64,000 nt of DNA from Tangfeifania diversioriginum (GTDB lineage Bacteria; Bacteroidota; Bacteroidia; Bacteroidales; Prolixibacteraceae), in assembly GCA_945873105.1 (NCBI GenBank), contig CAMCBW010000023.1, positions 24,106-88,105 of the forward strand, given 5' to 3'. A program made the translations under genes and the position numbers. Below are positions 7,940 to 16,976 of the stretch, piece by piece (within the stretch, counting starts at the first letter, position 1; each line of letters opens with the position of its first letter). Under the pieces are notes generated by a model. The model was not told the origin of the DNA. It searched no databases and saw nothing but the letters and a program-made list of their open reading frames with translations.

Positions 7940-10900
7940 ATGTCGTCAATTTCTGTTAATGTAAAATGCATTATATCATTCATTTTTTTAATGTGCTTCC
8001 TGAGTAATGTTTCGGGACAGAAAAAGAATTTGGAAAGCACAAAACCATATAAAGCATACATAGTTTCAAATGCTCATTTTGACACACAGTGGCGATGGGA
8101 TGTGCAGACCTCAATAAATGAGTATCTAAAAAATACACTTTTTCAAAATTTCCATTTGCTTGATACTTATCCTGATTATGTATTCAACTTTGAGGGGGCT
8201 GTTAAATACAAGTGGATGAAAGAGTATTACCCTCTGGAGTTTGATAAAGTAAAGGCTTTTGCAAAACAAGGAAGATGGAATCCTTCTGGAAGTTCGTGGG
8301 ATGCGAATGATTTTATTATTCCTTCTCCGGAATCATCTTTTCGGAATATTTTACTCGGACAAACTTTTTTCAAACAAGAACTAGGAGTAAAAAGCAACGA
8401 TATTTTCCTGCCCGACTGCTTTGGGTTTCCATACACGCTTCCGACTATTGCTGCCCATTGTGGCATACAGGGATTTTCGACTCAAAAACTTCAGTGGCGG
8501 AATGGTGCGTTTTACGGAAACTCCAAGATTCCATTTAGTATTGGTGTCTGGGAAGGAGTTGATGGTTCAAGAATTATGGCAGCCTTAGACAATGGAGATT
8601 ATACCCATAAATACAAGAACGAAGACATCTCCAATAGAACTGATTATGTAGAAAAGGCTAAATATGCTGAATATGGTATCATTAATCAATATTACGGAAC
8701 CGGTGATATGGGTGGCTCTCCTTCCATTTCAAGTGTTATGTCAATAGAAAAGGGAATTAATGGAAGCGGTCCTTTAAATATAATCAGTGCTGCATCTGGG
8801 CAGCTTTTTAATGACTTTCAGCCAATAAGTAAGTATCCGGAATTTCCTGTTTTCAAAGGAGAGCTTTTAATGGATGTTCATGGTACTGGTTGCTACACTT
8901 CGCAAGCTGCAATGAAATTATGGAATCGCAAGAATGAACTTCTGGCAGACGCCGCTGAAAGAACATCGGTAATTGCAGAATTATTAGGAAGCATTAAATA
9001 TCCTAAAGAAACATTAAATGAAGCATGGAGCCGCTTTATCTGGCATCAGTTTCATGACGATTTAACAGGAACAAGCATCCCCAAAGCGTATACATTTTCA
9101 TGGAATGATGAACTTCTTTCGCAAAAGCAATTTGCTTCCGTTCTGAAAACTTCCGTTGGTTCGGTAATAAGGGCTCTTAATACCAATGTAGAAGGAGTTC
9201 CCGTAGTCGTTTTCAATACACTTTCACAAACACTGAATCATATTGTGGAGGTTGAAATACCATTTGAGAGCGAACCAAAAGCTGTTTCAGCATACAATGC
9301 CGCCGGAAATCAGGTTCCGACACAATTAGTTTCATATTCAGGTAAAAAAGCCAGGATAATTTTTGCTGCCATAGTTGATCCGTTGGGCTTTGCAGTTTAT
9401 GATGTGCGCACTGACATTGTGAAAACAACCTCAGTATTGAAAATCACTAATAACACGTTGGAAAATTCTATCTATAAAATCACTCTCGATAAAAATGGTG
9501 ATATCAACTCTTTGATTGATAAAAGATGCAACAAGGAAATTGTAGAAACTGGAAAGTCTATACGTTTGACGATTTTTACAAAAAACGAATCGCCTGAATG
9601 GCCAGCATGGGAGATATTGAAAAGTACTTTGGATGCGGAATCAATTGCAATAAATGCAAGTCCTGAAATAACAATTGTTGAGAACGGATCTGTTCGTGCT
9701 ACTCTGAAAGTGAAACGAACTTTTCAAGGCTCTAAATTTGTTCAGTTTATACGGCTCACAAATGGTGGTCAGGATGATCGTATTGATATACTGAACGAAG
9801 TTAACTGGGATACAAAAAAGGCCCTGCTCAAAGCTGAATTTCCTTTTTCGTTCGGCAACAGGCAGGCGACATACGACCTTGGGATCGGAAATATTCAAAG
9901 AGGAAATAATTCGCCAATTGTTTACGAAGTACCTGCTCAATATTGGGCTGATCTGTCTGCTTCGGACAGCTCCTATGGAGTATCCATTCTTAACGATTGT
10001 AAGTACGGATGGGATAAACCTTCTGACAATACACTGCGTTTGACCTTGATTCATACTCCCAATGGCGGTCTTAAAAGTGAGAAGTATGAAAATGAACAAG
10101 ATCTGGGAAACCAAACATTCACCTATTCCATCTTTGGGCATGTCGGGAATCTTAATCCTGTAAAGACGGTTTGGGCCGCTGAAGCACTTAATCAGCCATT
10201 ACGAACTTTTGTAACTTCAAAACATGATGGAAAACTTGGCAAATCAGTTTCATTTTTACATACCAGTACTCCACAGGTAATTGTCAAAGCCTTGAAGAAA
10301 GCCGAGGATGGGAATGAGTATGTAATCCGACTTTATGAAGTCTCAGGAAAAGAAGCGAAAAATGCAGAAGTTACTTTCCCTTATGAAATTATTGAAGCTA
10401 AAGAGCTAAATGGAATCGAAGAAGCAATAGGAAATGTCGCTTTCAAAGGAAACAAGCTGTTGTTTGATTGTAAGGGATTTCAACCTAAAACATTTAGGGT
10501 AAAGTTGAAATATAAGCAATTACTGACTCCTGCAAATAATAAATGCCTCTCACTCGATTATGATGATAAAGCTTTTTCTCCGGATGGGTTTAGAAATTTT
10601 GCAAATTTTGATGGTAAAACAAATTCATACGCGGCAGAATTAATTCCAGATAGCTTAACAATTAGCGGAATTCTGTTTCGGTTAGGAAAAAAGGATGAGA
10701 ACAACGTGATAAAATGTAAAGGTCAAAAAGTATTAATTCCAGATGGATACAGGAAGCTTTATGTTTTATGTTCCTCATCTGATAAAGACAGAAAAGTTAT
10801 TTTTAAAGTAGATGGGAAACCTTATGAATTTATTGTTCCATATTATTCCGGATTCATCGGACAATGGGGTCATAAGGGTTACTCGGAAGGATATCTTAAA

Positions 10901-11587
10901 GATGCTGAGATTGCTTATGTGGGAACACATCGGCATAATAAAAAGGGTAATGAGGCGTATATTTTTACCTATATGTTTAAGCTCAAACTAGAGCTTCCTG
11001 GTCATGCAAAAGTATTGGAGTTGCCATATGAACCCAAGGTGGCTGTTTTTGCTGTAACGGCATCAGATAACGAAGCCGATGATATTCAACCGGGACAAAG
11101 TCTGATAACCAAACCGAAGGAAACAACATCACCCAAATGGTTTGAATATGAGCCTGTGAAATCAAATAACAACCTACTTTTCGAACAGGAAGTTATTGAT
11201 CATAGTCCCGATTTTCTGATTGACCAGTCTCCGGAGTCTGCGGTGGATGGCGACTTGAAGACCCGATGGTACGATAGCGGAAAATACTCTGAAAAATATA
11301 TTGTAATTGATTTGGGTGAAATAAAAGAAATCAAGAGGTGGCGGGTTGTTCATTCAGGTAAAGACAGGCCAGATCTGGTAACATCGGATTTCGATTTTCA
11401 AGTAAAAGCAGATGGAGCTAATGAATGGGAAACCGCTGATTCGGTAAAAGGGAATATTGAAAATATAACTGACAGGGATTTGAAGATCCCTGTAAAATCG
11501 CGCTATATCAGGTTATTGATAAGCAAAGCAACTGCTACAAGCAGGAATTCAACCAGTATATACGAATTTGAGGTTTTCAAAGATTAG
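7940..11587 (+). CDS. Glycoside hydrolase family 38 alpha-mannosidase-like protein with C-terminal discoidin (F5/8 C) module
   Basis: Predicted retaining alpha-mannosidase of GH38, secreted. I chose the ATG at 7940 because it gives a compact signal peptide (MSSISVNVKCIISFIFLMCF, cleavage near VSGQ); upstream ATG 7886 or TTG 7856 would add an unusually long n-region. The GH38 catalytic part starts at once: 'SNAHFDTQWRWD' supplies the zinc-binding His and Asp, 'LPDCFGFPYTLP' the expected nucleophile Asp, and 'WHQFHDDLTGTS' the later zinc His. The mannosidase C-terminal beta domains follow (about residues 400-1050). The last 140 residues resemble an F5/8-type C/CBM32-like fold ('DGDLKTRWYDSGKY', 'YIVIDLGE', 'YIRLLI'). 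With about 1216 residues it is large because of the added module. The GH92 gene downstream supports a mannose-containing substrate. Confidence 0.9.
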   Translation: MSSISVNVKCIISFIFLMCFLSNVSGQKKNLESTKPYKAYIVSNAHFDTQWRWDVQTSINEYLKNTLFQNFHLLDTYPDYVFNFEGAVKYKWMKEYYPLEFDKVKAFAKQGRWNPSGSSWDANDFIIPSPESSFRNILLGQTFFKQELGVKSNDIFLPDCFGFPYTLPTIAAHCGIQGFSTQKLQWRNGAFYGNSKIPFSIGVWEGVDGSRIMAALDNGDYTHKYKNEDISNRTDYVEKAKYAEYGIINQYYGTGDMGGSPSISSVMSIEKGINGSGPLNIISAASGQLFNDFQPISKYPEFPVFKGELLMDVHGTGCYTSQAAMKLWNRKNELLADAAERTSVIAELLGSIKYPKETLNEAWSRFIWHQFHDDLTGTSIPKAYTFSWNDELLSQKQFASVLKTSVGSVIRALNTNVEGVPVVVFNTLSQTLNHIVEVEIPFESEPKAVSAYNAAGNQVPTQLVSYSGKKARIIFAAIVDPLGFAVYDVRTDIVKTTSVLKITNNTLENSIYKITLDKNGDINSLIDKRCNKEIVETGKSIRLTIFTKNESPEWPAWEILKSTLDAESIAINASPEITIVENGSVRATLKVKRTFQGSKFVQFIRLTNGGQDDRIDILNEVNWDTKKALLKAEFPFSFGNRQATYDLGIGNIQRGNNSPIVYEVPAQYWADLSASDSSYGVSILNDCKYGWDKPSDNTLRLTLIHTPNGGLKSEKYENEQDLGNQTFTYSIFGHVGNLNPVKTVWAAEALNQPLRTFVTSKHDGKLGKSVSFLHTSTPQVIVKALKKAEDGNEYVIRLYEVSGKEAKNAEVTFPYEIIEAKELNGIEEAIGNVAFKGNKLLFDCKGFQPKTFRVKLKYKQLLTPANNKCLSLDYDDKAFSPDGFRNFANFDGKTNSYAAELIPDSLTISGILFRLGKKDENNVIKCKGQKVLIPDGYRKLYVLCSSSDKDRKVIFKVDGKPYEFIVPYYSGFIGQWGHKGYSEGYLKDAEIAYVGTHRHNKKGNEAYIFTYMFKLKLELPGHAKVLELPYEPKVAVFAVTASDNEADDIQPGQSLITKPKETTSPKWFEYEPVKSNNNLLFEQEVIDHSPDFLIDQSPESAVDGDLKTRWYDSGKYSEKYIVIDLGEIKEIKRWRVVHSGKDRPDLVTSDFDFQVKADGANEWETADSVKGNIENITDRDLKIPVKSRYIRLLISKATATSRNSTSIYEFEVFKD

Positions 11588-11653
11588 CCGAAACAGTTTA
11601 CTATTGTGACTAAAAAAATGCTAAATGAACATAAATAATAAACATCAAAAACA

Positions 11654-13939
11654 ATGAGCCGAATCTGTTTTAAAAGAATAATACTATTTATGAATATTTT
11701 ATTATTTGGACTAATTGTAAATGCTTCAAAACAAAAACGCCCAGTTGATTATGTGGATGTATTTATAGGCACTTCTAATTCCAGATGGATGCTAGGTCCT
11801 TATGCCTGTGTTCCTTTTGGTATGGTTCAACTGGGACCTGATAATCAGGGTGATGTTTGGATGGGGGGATATGAGTATTCGAATTGTAGTGTAAATGCGT
11901 TTAGTCATCTTCATGGATGGACAATGGCTGGTCTGGCAATTATGCCATCATCGCAGGATCTAACGGTAAAAGATTCACCCGTTGATTCACCCTTTCGTGG
12001 AGCTTCGGCATCGTATCATTCCCGAATAGAAAAAAATACTGAAAAAGGATATCCAGGGTACTATTCGGTTTATCTATACGATGCACATGTCAATGCGGAA
12101 ATGACAGCCACTACTCATTGTGGCTTTCATCGCTATACATTTGAGGAACTCAGCGATGTCAGGATAATGATAGATTTAGCGTTTCCTGCCGAGTACAAAT
12201 TCAAGGTAAGCGATGCTCTGATTACTCGTATGAACGATAGAACTATTGAAGGTTATGCAACATCACATACGTCTTATGGTGATTACACCCTCTATTTTGT
12301 CATTCAATTGAATAAACCGTTTAAGTCTTTTAATGGATGGTCAAAAGCAGGGGGCATACAAAAAGAAATTGAGCAGATTCGGGATAGTATTGATCTTGGA
12401 TCTTTCTTAACCTTTGACACCAGAAAAGGAGAACAAATACTATTAAAAACAGGACTTTCTCTTGTTGATATTGAAGGAGCACGTCGAAACCTTGAAAAAG
12501 AACTCGATCCTTATGGATGGGATTTTGACTCCGTAGTTAAAAATGCCCGTGATGAATGGAACAACCTGCTTGGAAAAATAACCGTTGAAGGAAGTTCTGA
12601 GAGAGATAAAACAAAGTTCTATACAAACCTTTACAGGAGCTATTGTCAGAAACAAACATGGTCAGATGTAGATGGGCGATATGCAGATCCTTTTGAACGA
12701 ATACAACAACTGCCGGTCGGTGAAGTTATGTATGGAGGTGATGCCTTCTGGAATTCGTATTGGAACCTTAATGGACTATGGTCATTGATTACTCCAGAAA
12801 TAACAAATAATTGGGTACGGACAGAGCTTGAATTATTTGATAAAACCGGATGGACCAATAACGGGCCAACAGGTTTGGAACATACCGGCGTCATGGAAGT
12901 TTCGCATGAGATAGCGCTGATGACTTCGGCCTATATGAAAGGGATTCGTAATTATGACACAACAATGTTATATAAGGCTGTAAAAAATACACTTACCCAA
13001 CAAGGCTGCCGTCTGCCTCTTTCCGGCCTTGCAGGTAACGAGCGACTGAATATTTACAATCGTCTGGGCTTTGTACCACTCAACATTGACCGTGTAAGCC
13101 GAACACTAGATTATGCTTTCGATGATTATTGTTTCGCACAATTGGCAAAATCCTATGGGAATGAGCAGGACTATCAATTCTTTATTAAAAGATCAGATAA
13201 TTGGAAAAACCTGTTCCATCCTGAATTGAAATTTATTGTTCCAAGGGATTCAACAGGAAACTGGATGAAGGAATTTAATCCCTTTTCAGGAATGTATTTC
13301 TCAGAGGGCAACTCCTGGCAATACTCCTGGTATGTTCCCCATGATGTGCCTGGTTTAGTAAATCTTCTTGGGAAGGACTTATTTAATTCCAGATTAGAAG
13401 AAGGTTTTGAAAAATCAGAAAAAAACTTATTTTCCGCTCATGTCTTTGACCGATCACAGAAAACTATTCATGAATATTATGTAAACCATGGTAACGAGGT
13501 AAATATGCAGGCACCATACCTGTTTAATTATTCAGGCAAACCTTGGTTGTGCCAGAAGTATTCCCGTGCTATCCTTGATAAATATTATGGGTCAACCCCT
13601 TATCATGGATGGGAAGGAGATGAAGATGAAGGCCAAATGGGAGCCTGGTTTGTAATGACTGCAATGGGCCTTTTTGAAATGAATGGTGGAACTTCTCCGG
13701 AGTTGGTCATTGATCTGACAAGCCCCCTATTCAAAAAAGTTACAATTAATCTTAACAATGACTATTATCCTGGTAAAAAATTCATTATTGAGGCAAAAAA
13801 CAATTCTCGCAAAAATATTTATATCCAATCTATGCGTTTGAATGGTAAACTGTTAGATGAACCAAGAATTTCTTTTAAAGATATTATCAATGGTGGCTCT
13901 TTGGTTTTTGAAATGAATTCGAGACCCAAAGTTCCTTAA
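11654..13939 (+). CDS. Glycoside hydrolase family 92 alpha-mannosidase
   Basis: Ca2+-dependent inverting exo-alpha-mannosidase family, 761 residues, secreted (N-terminal hydrophobic segment 'IILFMNILLFGLIV'). GH92 hallmarks: 'VDVFIGTSNSRWMLGPYACVPFG' at the start of the N-terminal beta-sandwich, 'HLHGWTMAG', and in the (alpha/alpha)6 domain 'HGNEVNMQAPYLFNY' with the catalytic-acid Glu and 'GDEDEGQMGAW' with the acidic D-E-D cluster of the general base. The usual GNEP is GNEV here. It follows the GH38 gene after 66 bp, probably in the same transcript, so both trimming enzymes may act on one alpha-mannan or N-glycan-like substrate. The exact linkage cannot be read from the sequence. Confidence 0.93.
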   Translation: MSRICFKRIILFMNILLFGLIVNASKQKRPVDYVDVFIGTSNSRWMLGPYACVPFGMVQLGPDNQGDVWMGGYEYSNCSVNAFSHLHGWTMAGLAIMPSSQDLTVKDSPVDSPFRGASASYHSRIEKNTEKGYPGYYSVYLYDAHVNAEMTATTHCGFHRYTFEELSDVRIMIDLAFPAEYKFKVSDALITRMNDRTIEGYATSHTSYGDYTLYFVIQLNKPFKSFNGWSKAGGIQKEIEQIRDSIDLGSFLTFDTRKGEQILLKTGLSLVDIEGARRNLEKELDPYGWDFDSVVKNARDEWNNLLGKITVEGSSERDKTKFYTNLYRSYCQKQTWSDVDGRYADPFERIQQLPVGEVMYGGDAFWNSYWNLNGLWSLITPEITNNWVRTELELFDKTGWTNNGPTGLEHTGVMEVSHEIALMTSAYMKGIRNYDTTMLYKAVKNTLTQQGCRLPLSGLAGNERLNIYNRLGFVPLNIDRVSRTLDYAFDDYCFAQLAKSYGNEQDYQFFIKRSDNWKNLFHPELKFIVPRDSTGNWMKEFNPFSGMYFSEGNSWQYSWYVPHDVPGLVNLLGKDLFNSRLEEGFEKSEKNLFSAHVFDRSQKTIHEYYVNHGNEVNMQAPYLFNYSGKPWLCQKYSRAILDKYYGSTPYHGWEGDEDEGQMGAWFVMTAMGLFEMNGGTSPELVIDLTSPLFKKVTINLNNDYYPGKKFIIEAKNNSRKNIYIQSMRLNGKLLDEPRISFKDIINGGSLVFEMNSRPKVP

Positions 13940-14140
13940 TATGATTTATCAGGTGATGATAGAACTTATGCTCTTAGCTATTTGGAAAAGAGCTGATACC
14001 AGGATTTGAATTTCAGAACAAGAACAATGGACAACATTGTAAATGCAAATAGGCTTATTCTCTGGCTGGACAACCAGTTATGTTGTGATAAATAGTGAAA
14101 TTTGTATTCTTTTTCGTTTTGACTAGCTGAAAAAATATAC

Positions 14141-14161
14141 GGGTATTCTGACCAATTACCC
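14141..14161 (-). terminator. Weak terminator-like hairpin after the 623-codon gene
   Basis: GGGTATT at 14141 pairs with AATTACCC ending at 14161, with one bulged base. Read on the - strand it starts 6 bp after the stop of the neighbouring gene and is followed by GTATATTTTTTC. The stem is short, so this is tentative. The remaining convergent gap (13940-14140) shows nothing I can name. Confidence 0.4.
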
Positions 14162-14167
14162 TAGTTG

Positions 14168-16009
14168 CTATTTGAGTACCAAAGTGGCTTTTTCAGCATA
14201 TGGTTTGGTGAGCGCTTTGATTTTTAGGTTTTTCCATATCAATTCTGTGAGCTTTTCGGACTTACTGACAAAAACCTTTTCATGCAAAGGCATGGTTTTA
14301 CTTTGGATGGTAACTAGAAAACCGAGGATGGCTCCTTGCATCTTTTCAAAATTAAACTCTTTTTCGGTTCCTGTATAGATGACAAAATCGAACCATTTGT
14401 TTTTGTCATCCCCGCCTATTGACCAGCTGCCTCCGTAGCCATCGAATTCCAGGTAGGGAATCTCCACCCTGAAATTCAGTTTTCCTGATCTTCCTGTGAC
14501 AACATTACGGACAGTATCAGGTAAATCAAAAACTAAACTGCTGATGTCTCCCCCAAATTCGTACCTGAGCCTGAGGTCCTTTGCCTTAATGGTACCATTC
14601 TTGATCACATCAATAGTGACGTGCCGATCGCCGCCGTTGGTAGTGAAGTTGATAGCTCCCAAAACATTGTTTGAATCCTGTGCACAGAAAATATTGGCTG
14701 AAGCATAATCGTAAAAGTCGTGCAAAAACCGGATTTGCATCGACACAGGTTTTTGTTCAGTTCCCCAATAGGCAATCATTGGACGGCGCTGGTTCCACAG
14801 GCAGGATTGATTGACAGATGACAAGACATATTCTTTCGTAAAGTAAGACTTTCCGATGATCTCTTTGGTGGTGATCCAAACCCCTTTGTCACTTTCCTGG
14901 TATGAAACCAACGGATTCAATTCTATTTTCTGCCCTCCATGGATAAAGGTGTCTATTTCCATTCTTGGTAATTTTGGTGCCACAAAGTAGTGCATCAAAT
15001 AGGGGGGGATCAGATGTCGTAGTTGTGGATTTTTCTCTTTTGAAAAGCTAACCTGCGTGTCAGGATTGATCTTTCCATCAGAGGATGTAAAAAGCCAGTT
15101 GTAGGTTGATGAACCTAGCAATACACTGTATGCACGGCCGTGCGGACCGGCCCACTGTGCGGTAGGAGGGTGGTAATGGCGGGCAAGGATGCTCCATCCG
15201 GTGGCATAGATGGAGTCGAGCAAGGCATGATCTTCCTTTTGGATCACTTGTTCTTTCAACCTGAGAACTTCATCCAGTGATAGTTTGAAATAGGCAGGAC
15301 TATTGTACTCAATAAACCCTTTGTTCAGGATCGTACAGTCGTAAAATGCTTTCAGTCGTTTACGGGCATAATCCATCAAATCCGGATCGCTGTAACGGTC
15401 GGCGGTCATGTAACAGACATACAAACCCATCAGGGAGATGTTGGTGTAATCCGGTCGTACATCCCGCAGTTGGATGGCTTTTGCTGCAAGAACCAGCGCA
15501 TTTCTCACCATTTCCTTCAGATCGGAGGGTAATACATCCTCGTGGTTATTGAGTATGCTGATGAGCGGGACAGCACAAAAGTCGGCCCAATTACGGTCGG
15601 CAGGTGATTTTTTGGTTGCCAGTGGCTCTTCCAGGGTATATGGCCAGATACCGCAGGTTTTTGAACCGGGATGCTGATCCTGAAGGGCTAGAACTGCGTA
15701 CAACACTTCGAAGGCACGAGCCTTGTATTCTGATTTGCCTATATCCAGTAAATTGACTGCGTAATTGAGTGAGCCCAACGTGCTGTGCACTTTGGTCTCT
15801 TCTTCCAAGTCGGAGTGATAGTGTTTTGATTGGATCCCCCATACAAGATGAACAAGGGAATCATATTTGGTAGTGGTTTGATCGATCTCCTTTTGCAATA
15901 CCACTATTTCCTGTTTGGAAAGTCGCGCCGGCCTAACCAGTGAGTTTTTTTGTTGTGCCAAAGCGGAGGCACAAAAGATAAATGTAAGTAAGATAATTAA
16001 TTTTTCCAT
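14168..16009 (-). CDS. Secreted protein of unknown family, possibly (alpha/alpha)-toroid plus beta-sheet enzyme
   Basis: I do not recognise the family. The start at 16009 was preferred over 16039 because it gives a clean signal peptide (MEKLIILLTFIFCASALAQ). The first 350 or so residues are alpha-helical, with motifs such as 'GIWPYTLEEPL', 'ADRNWADFCAVPLISIL' and 'QWAGPHGRAYS'; the second half is beta-rich ('HGGQKIELNPLVSY', 'FDGYGGSWSIGGDD'). That helical-then-beta layout is shared by many polysaccharide lyases and heparinase-like proteins, but no catalytic motif is secure. It is the last gene of a PUL that also encodes a Tat-exported heparinase-like protein and a GH105-like hydrolase, so a role in breaking a uronic-acid polysaccharide is a reasonable inference. 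Confidence 0.75.
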   Translation of the reverse strand: MEKLIILLTFIFCASALAQQKNSLVRPARLSKQEIVVLQKEIDQTTTKYDSLVHLVWGIQSKHYHSDLEEETKVHSTLGSLNYAVNLLDIGKSEYKARAFEVLYAVLALQDQHPGSKTCGIWPYTLEEPLATKKSPADRNWADFCAVPLISILNNHEDVLPSDLKEMVRNALVLAAKAIQLRDVRPDYTNISLMGLYVCYMTADRYSDPDLMDYARKRLKAFYDCTILNKGFIEYNSPAYFKLSLDEVLRLKEQVIQKEDHALLDSIYATGWSILARHYHPPTAQWAGPHGRAYSVLLGSSTYNWLFTSSDGKINPDTQVSFSKEKNPQLRHLIPPYLMHYFVAPKLPRMEIDTFIHGGQKIELNPLVSYQESDKGVWITTKEIIGKSYFTKEYVLSSVNQSCLWNQRRPMIAYWGTEQKPVSMQIRFLHDFYDYASANIFCAQDSNNVLGAINFTTNGGDRHVTIDVIKNGTIKAKDLRLRYEFGGDISSLVFDLPDTVRNVVTGRSGKLNFRVEIPYLEFDGYGGSWSIGGDDKNKWFDFVIYTGTEKEFNFEKMQGAILGFLVTIQSKTMPLHEKVFVSKSEKLTELIWKNLKIKALTKPYAEKATLVLK

Positions 16010-16066
16010 TTTGAAAATTGTATTTTTCGCAACAATCAACTGAATTAATTGTTGTTCGATGTATTT

Positions 16067-16909
16067 TTAGTTGAACTTGAAAACGCCTAAGGTCGGATAA
16101 TGGTCAGAAAGCTGCTTCGTACTAGTGTCAATAATGATTTCGTTTGATATGGCTGCTTTCGTCAATGCCTTGTTCCCAAACATAAAGTCGATTCGTTGTC
16201 TGGAACCTACTGAACTTTGAATAAAAACAGTGTGGAATTGCCTCAGAAGATCCTTGTAACCAGTCTTTTCAACGGATTCAATGACAGAATAATTAAATTT
16301 TCCATTCTTTAGATTCTGGATATGTTTGTTTTTTTCCTCATACAGTGCATAGGATCTCAACCGATCATTGTCATATACTGCTGAGTCGGATGGAGAGTAG
16401 GAATTGAAATCTCCTGTAATCAAAATCCTCTCATTTTGTGGAAGAAGGGCAGCTTGTGCCAATATTTGCCGGATTTCAGCCTCTCTTATGGTCCATTGAT
16501 GCGGGGAAAAGTGGATGACAAAAATATGCAGATTTGCTGTCTGTGCATAAATATAGCCATGCTGCATGTTGTCGATTACCTTCTGAACGCTGAGAATTGG
16601 AAATTTGGAAGACAAGGCAACCGGATAGCCTTCGGTTTTTAAGAGTATCGCATAGTCATGTCCATACCTTGAAGCGAAATTTTCCAATTTCCGTTGAGTA
16701 AAGCCGTTCATCTCCTGGTAAGCAATGATATCCGGATTGATCTTTTCAACCCAGTCAATGTATTGGTTTTGTAACAGACTATCTCCTTTAAACCCTTCCA
16801 GAATGTTGTATTGGAGAATTTTTATCTCACTTTGGGCATGAAGACTGCATGTTAAAAAGCTTAACATTGCAATGAAACAGTTCATTCTAATAACACTATT
16901 CAGATTCAT
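16067..16909 (-). CDS. Secreted endonuclease/exonuclease/phosphatase (EEP) fold protein
   Basis: Member of the EEP superfamily (DNase I/exonuclease III/sphingomyelinase fold), 280 residues, with an N-terminal signal-like segment (CFIAMLSFLTCSLHAQ). Conserved EEP positions are visible: 'LQYNILEG' (Asn), 'IAYQEMNGF' (metal-binding Glu), 'FVIHFSPHQ' (His), 'ITGDFNSYSPSD' (Asp/Asn), 'RIDFMFGN' and the final 'LSDHYPTLGVF' (Asp-His pair). The reaction could be hydrolysis of a phosphodiester, phosphomonoester or sphingolipid; the sequence does not decide. It lies between the GH105-like gene and the 623-codon gene in the - strand PUL, which is unusual company for a nuclease and favours an extracytoplasmic substrate decoration or lipid as target (inference). 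Confidence 0.85.
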   Translation of the reverse strand: MNLNSVIRMNCFIAMLSFLTCSLHAQSEIKILQYNILEGFKGDSLLQNQYIDWVEKINPDIIAYQEMNGFTQRKLENFASRYGHDYAILLKTEGYPVALSSKFPILSVQKVIDNMQHGYIYAQTANLHIFVIHFSPHQWTIREAEIRQILAQAALLPQNERILITGDFNSYSPSDSAVYDNDRLRSYALYEEKNKHIQNLKNGKFNYSVIESVEKTGYKDLLRQFHTVFIQSSVGSRQRIDFMFGNKALTKAAISNEIIIDTSTKQLSDHYPTLGVFKFN

Positions 16910-16976
16910 CCGTCTATTTTGCTAAAAATTCCAACAACTCATTCCACAAGCGAGAAGAGAAAACGACCAACCTAAA

